Assembly (NCBI GenBank): GCA_947627535.1
Contig: CANQWM010000033.1
Location: 1 to 34,406 of the forward strand
Reading direction: 5' to 3'
Length of the DNA stretch: 34,406 nucleotides
Source: an uncultured Acetatifactor sp.
GTDB taxonomy: Bacteria > Bacillota > Clostridia > Lachnospirales > Lachnospiraceae
Every line of letters starts with the position of its first letter. Position 1 is the stretch's first letter. The position numbers and the translations under genes are program-made. This document shows positions 16,197 through 24,117 of this stretch, in pieces. The notes under the pieces were generated by a model, which was given only the letters and a program-made list of their open reading frames with translations, searched no databases and had not been told where the DNA came from.

Positions 16197-16242
16197 CCGC
16201 CGCATCGTCCCAAAAACCGCCCCAGTCTTCTTCCTGCGGCGG
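16197..16242. repeat. GC-rich inverted repeat in the divergent promoter region
   Basis: Eight-base arms CCGCCGCA (16197-16204) and TGCGGCGG (16235-16242), separated by 30 bases, lie exactly between the -35 boxes of the two divergent promoters. The symmetry and position suit a shared operator or looping site; they do not match the direct-repeat form usual for LytTR regulators, so the link is tentative. Confidence 0.4.
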
Positions 16243-16249
16243 TTCCTGT

Positions 16250-16278
16250 TTGCGCAAAACCGTTCTCTCTGTTATAAT
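16250..16278 (+). promoter_or_regulatory. Promoter of the GHKL sensor kinase
   Basis: -35 TTGCGC (16250-16255), 17-base spacer, perfect -10 TATAAT (16273-16278) with an extended-10 TGT immediately before it. The gene begins at 16313; its AGGAG (16293-16297) is 15 bases from the ATG, longer than usual, and an in-frame TAG just upstream excludes an earlier start. Confidence 0.8.
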
Positions 16279-16312
16279 GGTTTCAGAAAAAAAGGAGCGT
16301 TGGAACGAATAG

Positions 16313-17998
16313 ATGAAGAGCACGAAAAACCTGAAGCTGATCCTGTATGTGGGGCTGTTTGCCTTGATCTGCATCGGGACACTGTCTTTTTTAAATCTTT
16401 GCACCCAGCCTTCCTCACCCATATTAGACTATGTGGAATGGGAGACCGTCCAGATCACAGGAGACGGCGGCACAAGAAGCTACGACCCGTATGCCGTAAC
16501 CCCCGACGACTGGCAGGAAGGAGAGACTATCCTCCTGACCGGCCGTCTGCCGGAGGCCGCGGATATGCCCGAACTTTATGAGGACACCGGTTATCTGCGG
16601 ATGTCTTACGGGATCGTGGACCTGACCGTGCGGATTGACGGCCGGGAGCGGCTGCATCTTTCGACTTCCCAGGACAAACAGGATTCCATCGGTTTCTTTT
16701 CCAATGTCCAGATCTCCCTTTTCCCGGAGGACGCCGGAAAGGAAATCTCCCTGGAATATATCCCCCTTGCCGCGGACGTGAACTCTTTCATGTACCCGCT
16801 TCTGACCAGTTATTCCAACGTAGAGACGGATACGCTCTCCTACTACTCCGCGGCCGCCAGCGACACCCTGTCCGCGGGCGCCTATGCGCTCAGCTTTGTC
16901 CTCATCTGCGCCGTCTTTCTGATCAGCCTGAACGTAAAAACCCCCGACTGGTCTCTTCCCGTTCTGGCGATGGCCGCCTTTTTTACCATGTTGATCCGCC
17001 TGAACAACTCCTTCGGCTTCTATATCTTCCCGGAGGAGCTGTACGAATGGTTAAGCTCTGCCTGGATCTACCTGATTCCCATCGGCCTGACCGTGCTGTA
17101 CCTGTTCTTAAGCCGCCGCAGTTCTTTTCCCCGCTACCTGATCCGGGTTACGGCCTGCACGGTTCTCGTTTTCACCGTGTGGTATGTGGTGGATCGCTTT
17201 CAGAACGGCTATTTTTCCCGGATCGCATACGACACATTGGAAACGCTTCTGCATGGCGCACCGCGCAGAGCGCTCTTTTTCCTCAATGTTTATCTTACCA
17301 CGGCCTGCGCCGGGATCGCCTGCTATTCCCTCGTGCGCGCCCAGATCCGCGTGCGCGCTCAGGCGAGAGCTATCGCCCTGCACAACCGTCTTGTCACGGA
17401 AAGCTACCGGCAGATGGAACAGACTCTCCGCAGCACCTCCCTGATGCGCCACGAGTGGAAAAATCAGGTGGCCGCCCTCCATCTGCTGGCGGTTCAGAAA
17501 AATTACGCGGAGCTTGAGCGCACGCTGAAACAGCTGGACGGCAGTATGGACCAGATGTCTACGCAGCGCTACAGCGCCAATCTCACCGTAAACGTCATTC
17601 TGCAGAACGTCGCCGCAAAAGCCTCCGATCTCGGCATCGACTTCCACGCTTCGGCGCCGCTGCCGGAGACGCTTAAGATCGACGTGAGCGACCTTTGCTC
17701 CCTGCTCATCAATATGCTGGACAATGCTCTGGAGGCAGCCTCCGGCGCGGAAGGCGCAAAGGAAATCGACGTAAGCATAAAGATCTCCCAGGGCTTTCTT
17801 GCCGTAAAATGCGAAAACACTTACTCCGGCCCTCTGGCTGCGGATGAGAGCGGCCAGCTGCAAAGCACCAAGTCCGATCCGGAATATCACGGCATCGGAA
17901 TCGCACAGATGCAGAACGTGGTAAAAAAATACAACGGTATGCTGGATATCTCCCACACGGACGACCGCTTTACCGTGGCGGCGGCGCTTGGCATATAG
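16313..17998 (+). CDS. GHKL-type (AgrC/HPK10-like) membrane sensor histidine kinase
   Basis: 561 aa. N-terminal TM about 8-28, an extracytoplasmic domain about 30-185 with beta-rich sequence (a 7TMR-DISM-like layout is possible), then six or seven TM segments between about 190 and 340. The cytoplasmic part has His380 in MRHEWKNQ, the phospho-acceptor box of the AgrC/SpoOB-like class, then N-box NMLDNALEA (467-475) and a C-terminal STKSD...HGIGI ATPase motif (518-530). All catalytic elements appear intact. It is divergent from the LytTR regulator and should phosphorylate it. The extracellular domain suggests direct sensing of a ligand outside the cell, but no signal-peptide gene is visible nearby. 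Confidence 0.93.
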   Translation: MKSTKNLKLILYVGLFALICIGTLSFLNLCTQPSSPILDYVEWETVQITGDGGTRSYDPYAVTPDDWQEGETILLTGRLPEAADMPELYEDTGYLRMSYGIVDLTVRIDGRERLHLSTSQDKQDSIGFFSNVQISLFPEDAGKEISLEYIPLAADVNSFMYPLLTSYSNVETDTLSYYSAAASDTLSAGAYALSFVLICAVFLISLNVKTPDWSLPVLAMAAFFTMLIRLNNSFGFYIFPEELYEWLSSAWIYLIPIGLTVLYLFLSRRSSFPRYLIRVTACTVLVFTVWYVVDRFQNGYFSRIAYDTLETLLHGAPRRALFFLNVYLTTACAGIACYSLVRAQIRVRAQARAIALHNRLVTESYRQMEQTLRSTSLMRHEWKNQVAALHLLAVQKNYAELERTLKQLDGSMDQMSTQRYSANLTVNVILQNVAAKASDLGIDFHASAPLPETLKIDVSDLCSLLINMLDNALEAASGAEGAKEIDVSIKISQGFLAVKCENTYSGPLAADESGQLQSTKSDPEYHGIGIAQMQNVVKKYNGMLDISHTDDRFTVAAALGI

Positions 17999-18016
17999 AG
18001 ACAAAAAAAGCGGCGC

Positions 18017-18056
18017 AGACAAACGGTTTCCATTTTTTTAACAAAAAAACCGGTCT
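18017..18056 (+). terminator. Likely terminator after the sensor kinase
   Basis: Imperfect hairpin: AGAC (18017-18020) with GTCT (18053-18056), CGG (18024-18026) with CCG (18050-18052), and facing T7/A7 runs inside. It is followed by GATTTTCTT. It lies about 20 bases after the stop codon. The bulges make it a weaker terminator than the one at 18456. Confidence 0.45.
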
Positions 18057-18080
18057 GATTTTCTTCCCCAAAAGTTACCA

Positions 18081-18109
18081 ACATATTTTATTTTTCCAGG
18101 GCCATAATA
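18081..18109 (+). promoter_or_regulatory. Sigma-G-like promoter of the SASP gene
   Basis: ACATA (18081-18085), 17-base spacer, CATAATA (18103-18109). The -10 fits the forespore sigma-G pattern CATnnTA exactly and the -35 fits its GHATR pattern except for the first base. SASP genes are classical sigma-G targets. The leader would be about 105 bases. Confidence 0.55.
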
Positions 18110-18218
18110 AGACCAAGATAAGTTGCAGCAGGCGCTTGAACTGATGATTTCAGGATAAGTGCCCACAGCACTTGTCTTGAAGATAGAGAAAAATTATAAA
18201 GTATTGGAGGTGAAAAAA

Positions 18219-18419
18219 ATGACCGGTAACAGAAGTAATAAAGTAGAAGTGCCTGAAGCAAAGGCAGCTATGGATCGTTTTAAGACCGAGGTCGCATCCG
18301 AGCTGGGCGTGAACCTGAAGGAGGGTTACAATGGTGACCTTACCTCTCGTGAGGCTGGTTCTATCGGCGGTGAGATGGTCCGTCGTATGATCAAAAAGCA
18401 GGAAGAGCAGATGAAGTAA
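18219..18419 (+). CDS. Small acid-soluble spore protein, alpha/beta type
   Basis: 66 aa from ATG 18219, selected because GGAGGTGA lies directly upstream; the frame runs further 5' without a usable site. The family hallmarks are visible: KTEVASELGV (the region cut by the germination protease), then GDLTSREAGSIGGEMVRRMI. Alpha/beta SASPs coat forespore DNA, shift it towards an A-like form and protect it from UV and heat, then serve as an amino-acid source at germination. Length is typical. It is monocistronic between a sigma-G-like promoter and a strong terminator, and is direct evidence that the organism forms endospores. Confidence 0.97.
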   Translation: MTGNRSNKVEVPEAKAAMDRFKTEVASELGVNLKEGYNGDLTSREAGSIGGEMVRRMIKKQEEQMK

Positions 18420-18455
18420 GGCTCCCCGGGCTGAAAAAATAAGAAAGACAAAAGG

Positions 18456-18491
18456 CGGTGCGGCTTCCCGAAAGAAGCCGTGCCGTTTTTT
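18456..18491 (+). terminator. Rho-independent terminator of the SASP gene
   Basis: 12-bp stem with two G.T pairs: arms 18456-18467 and 18474-18485, six-base loop, then TTTTTT. It lies 37 bases after the SASP stop and ten bases before the convergent kinase gene ends. Confidence 0.9.
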
Positions 18492-18500
18492 GTTTTCGGA

Positions 18501-19370
18501 TTATCCGTTTTTGTATCCGCTCTCCCATACATTCCCGATACAGCGGATACGGTGCCCTCCGTATTTCATTCTCCCCGGAAACGCCGCCCTGGCACGGGCA
18601 TCCCCGCAAAGAGACAGAAGCGCCGCCGTTACCTCCTGCATGTCGGGAAGGCGATCTTCCGGCGCCGGCATGGTGCAGGCCGCGATCACCTGTCCCAGCC
18701 TGCCGCGGGCACCGTCCCCCGCCATCCTCTCCAAAAGCTTTCCAAGCCCGTACACATCGCTGGCAGGCGAAAGAACGCCGCCTTCCCTCAGCTGTTCCGG
18801 CGCGGCAAAGCCGGGCGTCCCCGCTCTGCTCCCGTCGGGGCGCCGCAGCCTGCAGGCGCATCCCATGTCCAAAAGCCTGACTCTGCCGTCCTGCCGGATC
18901 ATGACGTTGGCAGGTTTTAAATCCCTGTACAGCATGGGATCGGGAAGCTGATGGAGAAAACGAATCCCCTGGGCCAGCTCTATTCCCACCCGAACCGTCT
19001 GTCCGGCGCAGAATCTGCCTCTTTGCCACAGATAGTCTTCCAGACTGCCGCCCCAGATATACTCCATGAGCAGGTAAGCGTTCTCTCCCTGCTCCCACAG
19101 TCCGTAAAATTCCGGAAAAAGCGGATGGGCTGCAGCGGCCAGCAGGTCACTCTCCCTGCGGGCCAGCTCCTTCTTTTTCGAGACCTTGCAGGCGGCGAAT
19201 CTTCCTGTTTTTTTCTCCGTCACAAGATAAACTTCACAAAAGGCGCCCCGTCCAACGCGCCGCACCGCCCGCCATCCCCGGCCGGAAAGCAGATCCGCAG
19301 CCTCGTGGGGCACCTTTTCCCTATCAGATATCCTGCTGTTTTCCATCTTCACCGCGCCATCCTTTTTCAT
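18501..19370 (-). CDS. Soluble Hanks-type Ser/Thr protein kinase with YRD and DMG motifs
   Basis: 289 aa. Kinase motifs: Gly-rich loop VGRGAFCEV (39-47), Lys62 in AACKV, Glu73 as candidate salt-bridge partner, catalytic loop Tyr148-Arg149-Asp150 with LKPAN to Asn155, metal-binding Asp168-Met169-Gly170 in place of DFG, APE at 190-192 and Asp205. Thus HRD is YRD and DFG is DMG, but catalytic Lys, both Asp and Asn are kept, so activity is plausible. No TM or PASTA region follows, unlike PrkC, so the protein is soluble. The start may be ATG 19370 or 19346; neither has a clear ribosome binding site. It follows a degenerate PP2C gene at the end of the envelope operon. Confidence 0.9.
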   Translation of the reverse strand: MKKDGAVKMENSRISDREKVPHEAADLLSGRGWRAVRRVGRGAFCEVYLVTEKKTGRFAACKVSKKKELARRESDLLAAAAHPLFPEFYGLWEQGENAYLLMEYIWGGSLEDYLWQRGRFCAGQTVRVGIELAQGIRFLHQLPDPMLYRDLKPANVMIRQDGRVRLLDMGCACRLRRPDGSRAGTPGFAAPEQLREGGVLSPASDVYGLGKLLERMAGDGARGRLGQVIAACTMPAPEDRLPDMQEVTAALLSLCGDARARAAFPGRMKYGGHRIRCIGNVWESGYKNG

Positions 19371-19427
19371 TTCCGTTTTCTTTTCCGTTTCCGTTTTCTT
19401 TTCCGTTTTCGTTTCCGTTTTCTTTTC
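19371..19427. repeat. Purine-rich imperfect tandem repeat before the kinase gene
   Basis: About 57 bases built from TTTCCG and TTTTCTTTTCCG-like units (plus strand), giving A/G-rich GGAAA/ACGGAA units in the mRNA. It immediately precedes the ATG at 19370. The frame is open back to a TGA at 19434-19436 but contains no start codon, so the repeat is untranslated. It may provide multiple weak ribosome landing sites; length changes by slippage would alter initiation spacing. Confidence 0.7.
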
Positions 19428-19479
19428 AAAGTTTCAGCATCTTCTTTCCATTCCGCCCCATTCTCCCGACAAAAGGCGG

Positions 19480-20160
19480 TCAGCGCCGGGACAGCAAAAC
19501 CCCGGCTGCCATATCCCGTCCGCCCATTGCCTCACAGCGCCGGCCCAGCTCGCAAAGACGCCTTCTGGCCTGGGCTTCGCCGTCCAGCTCGTCCACATAC
19601 AGGCATTCCCGTATCTGGGAATCCTCAAGGAACCGGCAGAATGTGTCCGTGGCCAGCAGGATCCCCGCATCCTGCTGGAAAGTCCCCTGGCGCATCACAT
19701 AACCCGGGGCGTCCGTCCCCTCTTCCGGCGCCTCCAAAAGGCGCCGCACACTGCCGCGCCCAAACGCTTTATTCAAAAGAAACAGTTTCTGTTCCCCTCG
19801 GGAAAAGAGAAAAAAGCAATCGTCCACACAGAAAATGCCGGATGCGGACAGCAGGCTCCCAGACCGCGTAAGACCGCCGGATTCCAGCTCTTTGTCAAGC
19901 CGCTCCAGGTTCCTTCCCATCTCCCGCTCCAGAACAGAAACCGCCCTCTTTGGATTACGCCCAAGACGCCGGAAGGGCAGCCTGCGAAACCAGCCTAAAA
20001 GCTGGCCGGTCAGATAAGCGCCGGCTCTGCCCTGGGACTGGTTTTCGCCGGAACAAAGCACAAGAAAGCAAAACGGGATATTCCCGTAACAATAGTGCTG
20101 AAGCAGCAGGGCGCTGTGGTTTTCCGCGGCCTGCCAGTAAGACACAGTGGTGAAATTCAT
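19480..20160 (-). CDS. Degenerate PP2C-like protein (probable pseudophosphatase)
   Basis: 226 aa, soluble. The outline of a PP2C/SpoIIE fold can be followed: N-terminal strand pair, VLCSGENQSQGRAGAYL (34-50) where active enzymes have Cys-Asp-Gly-Met-Gly-Gly, SGSLLSASGIFCVDDCFFLFSRG (100-122) in place of the GTT...GDSR segment, LLATDTFCRFL (168-178) in place of SDGF, and GGRDMAAGVLL (213-223) in place of the final Asp-Asn. The motif-2 metal-binding Asp is replaced by Ser37, so metal-dependent catalysis is doubtful. GGGAGG precedes the ATG and the gene follows rseP by 54 bases. Its pairing with a Ser/Thr kinase suggests it binds or regulates that kinase. The fold assignment is by pattern only. 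Confidence 0.6.
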   Translation of the reverse strand: MNFTTVSYWQAAENHSALLLQHYCYGNIPFCFLVLCSGENQSQGRAGAYLTGQLLGWFRRLPFRRLGRNPKRAVSVLEREMGRNLERLDKELESGGLTRSGSLLSASGIFCVDDCFFLFSRGEQKLFLLNKAFGRGSVRRLLEAPEEGTDAPGYVMRQGTFQQDAGILLATDTFCRFLEDSQIRECLYVDELDGEAQARRRLCELGRRCEAMGGRDMAAGVLLSRR

Positions 20161-20214
20161 GAAACGGACCTCCCTGGTCCGGCCAAACGCGCACAGCGCA
20201 TCCGGCCGGCCGGA

Positions 20215-21282
20215 TCAGTGATGAAATATATTGATAATATCGTTAAAGAAGATCAGAACCATCAGAACCATAAAGAACATCATTCCCACAAAATGAACCA
20301 TTCCCTCTTTTTCCGGCGGAACGGGTTTCCCGCGGACAACCTCCACCAGCAGAAACACCAGTCTGCCGCCATCCAGCGCGGGAATGGGAAGCAGATTCAG
20401 GATACCGAGATTGACGGACAGCATCAGGGTGATGTTCAGCATACTGAGTACCACACTCTTCCAGCCGTAATCCTTGGCCTGTTCATAGGTTTTTCCTACC
20501 ACGTTGACCGCGATTCCCACCGGCCCCGCCACATCCTGTCTGCTCACCCGTCCGGTAAACAGCATTCCCAGACTCTTATATGTGGCCTTCACGGAATAGC
20601 GCATTTCATACCAGGCGTATTTCAGCTTTTGCAGCCCCTTGGGCTCTATAAACTCCCCGTTGGCAACTCCCAGCATATAGATTCCGGAAGCCTCGTCGTA
20701 CTGGGGGGTGACCGTGGCCGTATGGCGCTTTCCCTCTCTCTCATAGACCACCGTAAGATCTCCGCCCCGGTAGCTGGCCATCATATAAAGGGAGATTTCC
20801 TGATACAGACACATCTTTTCGCCGTTGAGGGAAAGAATCCGGTCGCCGTCCTGAAGACCTGCCGCCGCCGCGCCGCCGCCTTCTACCACCTGCGTCGCCA
20901 CAGGATCCCTTATGGCAATCTCGTCAGACATATTGACCATGATAAAGGCGATGACAAACGCCAGGAGGAAGTTAAAAAAAGGGCCTGCCACCACCGTGGA
21001 TATCCTGCCCCAGACAGGCGCTTTCAGAAAAGAGCCCTCCCCGGGTTCTCCCTCCTTCTCCGCAAGCCCGTCCTCCCCCTCAAACATACATGCTCCGCCG
21101 ATGGGAAACAGCTTCAGGGAATATTTCGTGTCGCCCTTTTTCACCGATATAAGATTTGGCCCCATACCCACCGAAAACTCCACCACATGGATTCCGTTGG
21201 CCTTTGCCAGCAGAAAATGGCCAAACTCATGGGCGATGACTACCACACCGAATATCAAAATAAACCAGAGTAATGTTACCAT
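20215..21282 (-). CDS. rseP: RseP/RasP-type site-2 intramembrane metalloprotease
   Basis: 355 aa from ATG 21282, preferred over 21309 because AAGGA lies ten bases upstream and the start abuts the dxr stop. TM1 carries the zinc motif His18-Glu19-Phe20-Gly21-His22. A further TM lies at about residues 90-110, a PDZ domain follows (GGGAAAAGLQDGDRIL...LNGEKM), and the C-terminal PIPALDGGRLV supplies the third zinc ligand Asp. Members cleave membrane proteins within the bilayer, including anti-sigma factors, cell-division proteins and signal-peptide remnants. The dxr-rseP order is usual in Firmicutes. Confidence 0.96.
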   Translation of the reverse strand: MVTLLWFILIFGVVVIAHEFGHFLLAKANGIHVVEFSVGMGPNLISVKKGDTKYSLKLFPIGGACMFEGEDGLAEKEGEPGEGSFLKAPVWGRISTVVAGPFFNFLLAFVIAFIMVNMSDEIAIRDPVATQVVEGGGAAAAGLQDGDRILSLNGEKMCLYQEISLYMMASYRGGDLTVVYEREGKRHTATVTPQYDEASGIYMLGVANGEFIEPKGLQKLKYAWYEMRYSVKATYKSLGMLFTGRVSRQDVAGPVGIAVNVVGKTYEQAKDYGWKSVVLSMLNITLMLSVNLGILNLLPIPALDGGRLVFLLVEVVRGKPVPPEKEGMVHFVGMMFFMVLMVLIFFNDIINIFHH

Positions 21283-21284
21283 CC

Positions 21285-22430
21285 TCAACTTATCCTTCCC
21301 GCGATCCATTCATAGGTCAGGCGCTCCGTCTCCAGGATCTGCTCCACTGTGGGATCCTCTATGACGGCATGCTCCTCCATGGCGCTTTCAATCAGCTCCG
21401 GAATCTGCAGATAAGAGATCCTTTTCTCCAAAAACAGTGCCACCGCCTTCTCGTTGGCCGCGTTGAACACCGTAGGCATACTGCCGCCCAGCCGCGCCGC
21501 CCGGTAGGCCAGCTCAAGCCCTGGAAAGGTTTCCGTATCCGGCTTCTCAAAGGTGAGCCTCCCCAGTTCAAACAGATCCACACGTCTGCCGCCCATAGGT
21601 CTTCGGTCCGGGTAAAACAGCGCGTACTGGATGGGCAGCTTCATATCCGGCACGCCCATCTGGCCGATCACGGCCCCGTCCACAAACTGAACGGCGGAAT
21701 GAAGAATGCTCTGGGGATGTACCACCACCTGGATCCTGTCCGGCTCTACATCAAACAGCCACCCGGCCTCCATGACCTCCAGCCCTTTGTTCACCAGCGT
21801 GGAGGAATCCACGGTGATTTTCCGCCCCATGGACCAGTTGGGGTGTTTCAGGGCATCCTCCACCTGCATCCTGGCAAGCTGCTCTCTTTTCATGCCCCGG
21901 AAGGGTCCGCCGGAAGCCGTGAGCAGGATCTTCTCGATTCTTCCGGAAGGCTCGCCGTTAAGTGACTGAAAAATGGCGCTGTGCTCACTGTCCACAGGCA
22001 GGATGGACACGCCCCTTTTTCTGGCGAGGGGCATGATGATATGCCCTGCCGTCACAAGGGTCTCCTTGTTGGCCAGGGCGATGTCCTTGCCCGCCTCAAT
22101 AGCGGCAACGGTGGGTCTAATACCGATCATACCCACAATGGCCGTCACCAATACAGAAATTTCCGGCAGGACCGCGATTTCCAGAAGCCCCTCCATGCCG
22201 GATACCACCTTCACGTCAAGATCGGATATCCGCGCCTTTAAGTCCCGCGCCGCCTCAGGGGACCACATTCCCACTACCCCTGGCCGGAACTCCCTGACCT
22301 GGGCCTCCAGCTTTTCCACGCTGCTTCCCGCCGCCAGGGCCGCCACCTTAAGATCCGGGTTGCTGCGGACAACCTCAAGGGTCTGGGTCCCGATGGAACC
22401 GGTAGAGCCCAATATTGCTATGGTTTTCAT
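21285..22430 (-). CDS. dxr: 1-deoxy-D-xylulose 5-phosphate reductoisomerase
   Basis: 381 aa from ATG 22430, chosen because GGAG lies eight bases upstream; the frame also extends to 22466. NADPH-binding GSTGSIG at residues 8-14; catalytic-site sequences include DSEHSAIFQ and the SGGPFR loop, followed by HPNWSMGRKITVDSSTLVNKGLE. Dxr converts DXP to methylerythritol 4-phosphate, the committed step of the MEP route to isoprenoids, which supplies undecaprenyl-PP made by the uppS product encoded in the same operon. The spacing to rseP is two bases, implying translational coupling. Confidence 0.97.
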   Translation of the reverse strand: MKTIAILGSTGSIGTQTLEVVRSNPDLKVAALAAGSSVEKLEAQVREFRPGVVGMWSPEAARDLKARISDLDVKVVSGMEGLLEIAVLPEISVLVTAIVGMIGIRPTVAAIEAGKDIALANKETLVTAGHIIMPLARKRGVSILPVDSEHSAIFQSLNGEPSGRIEKILLTASGGPFRGMKREQLARMQVEDALKHPNWSMGRKITVDSSTLVNKGLEVMEAGWLFDVEPDRIQVVVHPQSILHSAVQFVDGAVIGQMGVPDMKLPIQYALFYPDRRPMGGRRVDLFELGRLTFEKPDTETFPGLELAYRAARLGGSMPTVFNAANEKAVALFLEKRISYLQIPELIESAMEEHAVIEDPTVEQILETERLTYEWIAGRIS

Positions 22431-22482
22431 CTTATCTTTCTCCGTCTTCCGCCCTCGCATATACACCGTTTTCCATTCCCCG

Positions 22483-23310
22483 CTAGGAGAGGGACAACAG
22501 CAATACCGTCAGGAAATAAATCATGGGGGCCGTTACGGTCACGCTGTCAAACCGGTCCATGATTCCTCCGTGCCCCGGGATCAGCTTCCCGTAATCCTTG
22601 ATATCGTTGTTCCGCTTGATGGCGGAAGCCGCAAGGTCCCCCACCATGCTCATGACCGCGCCGACGCCGCAGATTACGGCAATCAGCCAGCTTACAGCGT
22701 GACCCGGCATCACCTTCTCCACAAAGAAATGGCCATACAGCCAGCCCAGAAGCATGGCGCCCAGCACACCGCCGATACAGCCCTCCAAAGATTTTTTCGG
22801 GCTGAGCACCGGAAAGATTTTCTTTTTCCCGATGAGCATCCCCACCACATAGGCAAAGGTGTCACAGCCCCAGGAACTGATCAGGATCATCCAGACCATG
22901 TACTCTCCATAGGCGCTTTCCCTGGTCAGATACAAAAAGGACAGCAGGACGGGCGCGTAGAGAAACGCAAACACAGCCGCCGTTATCTGTTCACAGCGGT
23001 ATCTGGGAAATGCGGCCACATACGCCAGCATCTCCAGAAGGAACAAGCCCACAATGCACAAAAAAAGGGGCATACAGTCTTTTGAAAAATACAGACAGAT
23101 ATAATAGGCTGTGACGCCTCCCATTCCCAGTATTTCCGGTAAATTCAGTTTTTTTGCATCAGTGGCGCATTTCAGCGCCTTTGTCAGCTCCCGGAGCGCC
23201 ACAAGCGAGATCAGCCAGAGTACCAGCGCGAGAGGAAGTCCTCCAAAGCCCAATGCCGCAAGTGCTATGATCACCAGCACGATCCCGCTGGCCAGCCTGG
23301 TCCAGAACAT
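22483..23310 (-). CDS. cdsA: Phosphatidate cytidylyltransferase
   Basis: 275 aa, almost entirely membrane-embedded with about seven to eight TM segments. The C-terminal CDP-diglyceride synthase signature is visible: SWGCDTFAYVVGMLIGKKK, PKKSLEG, then GDLAASAIKRNNDIKDYGKLIPGHGGIMDRFDS. It makes CDP-diacylglycerol from phosphatidic acid and CTP, the branch point for all phospholipids. It lies four bases after uppS, the normal Firmicutes arrangement. Confidence 0.97.
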   Translation of the reverse strand: MFWTRLASGIVLVIIALAALGFGGLPLALVLWLISLVALRELTKALKCATDAKKLNLPEILGMGGVTAYYICLYFSKDCMPLFLCIVGLFLLEMLAYVAAFPRYRCEQITAAVFAFLYAPVLLSFLYLTRESAYGEYMVWMILISSWGCDTFAYVVGMLIGKKKIFPVLSPKKSLEGCIGGVLGAMLLGWLYGHFFVEKVMPGHAVSWLIAVICGVGAVMSMVGDLAASAIKRNNDIKDYGKLIPGHGGIMDRFDSVTVTAPMIYFLTVLLLSLS

Positions 23311-23314
23311 AGCG

Positions 23315-24034
23315 TTACTCCTCCTTTAAGCCGCCGTATCTTCTGTCTCTATGATTATATGCTTCGACGGCTTTTATCAATTCATCCCGTGTAAAGTCGG
23401 GCCAGGGAACCGGTGTAAAATAAAGCTCCGTATAAGCGAGCTGCCAGAGAAGAAAATTGGAAATTCTCTGCTCATTGCAGGTGCGGATCAGAAGATCCGG
23501 ATCCGGGATACCCGCCGTGTCCAGAAGGCCGCTTATGGTATCCGCATCCACCTCCCCGGGCCGGACTTTCCCCTCTGCCGCCTGTTCGGCCAGCTTTTTC
23601 GCGGCTCTGACGATCTCGTCCCTTCCGCCATAGTTGATCGCGATCTGGAAATGAAGGCCGTCGTTATCCCTTGTGGCCTCCTCCAGCTCCGCTATCCTTT
23701 TCTGGATATCCGGGTCAAGCCGGGATTTATCGCCCAGAATCCGCACGCACATGCGGTTCTTTTCCGCCGTCTTCAGGCAGTTCTGCATATAGTCCCGCAA
23801 AAGCTTCATCAGGGCATCTACCTCTTCCCGCGGGCGGTTCCAGTTCTCTGTGGAAAAAGCGTAAACCGTCAGGTACTGGATCCCCATTTTATAGGCTTCC
23901 TCACAGATGACCTCCACCGTCTTCGCTCCCTGCACATGTCCGTAATTGCGCGGCATATGACGGGCCTTGGCCCACCGGCCGTTCCCGTCAAGGATAATAG
24001 CCACATGCCGCGGCATTTTCAACTCATCGCTCAT
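23315..24034 (-). CDS. uppS: Undecaprenyl diphosphate synthase (isoprenyl transferase)
   Basis: 239 aa from ATG 24034, preferred over 24106 because GAGGGAG is seven bases upstream. The P-loop-like AIILDGNGRWA with catalytic Asp16 and FSTENWNRP match cis-prenyltransferases, as do RDEIVRAAKKLAEQ and the C-terminal DLLIRTCNEQRISNFLLWQ and ELYF. It extends farnesyl diphosphate with IPP to C55, the lipid carrier for peptidoglycan and other cell-wall polymers. Bases 24035-24117 upstream hold no gene. Confidence 0.97.
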   Translation of the reverse strand: MSDELKMPRHVAIILDGNGRWAKARHMPRNYGHVQGAKTVEVICEEAYKMGIQYLTVYAFSTENWNRPREEVDALMKLLRDYMQNCLKTAEKNRMCVRILGDKSRLDPDIQKRIAELEEATRDNDGLHFQIAINYGGRDEIVRAAKKLAEQAAEGKVRPGEVDADTISGLLDTAGIPDPDLLIRTCNEQRISNFLLWQLAYTELYFTPVPWPDFTRDELIKAVEAYNHRDRRYGGLKEE

Positions 24035-24117
24035 ATCCGGCTCCCTCTCGATCCCATCAGCGGACCAGGGGAGCGGATTCCTCTCCACTCCCCCGATGCA
24101 GCCCATGCCACGATTGC

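Noticed and set aside
14716..16581. 621-aa open frame on the plus strand
   Set aside because: It runs antisense through the HD-GYP and LytTR genes and into the kinase, with Ser/Arg-rich low-complexity sequence and no motif. It is a shadow of GC-rich coding DNA.
20095..21273. 392-aa open frame on the plus strand
   Set aside because: It is antisense to rseP, whose zinc and PDZ motifs are clear; the plus frame is His-rich without motif.
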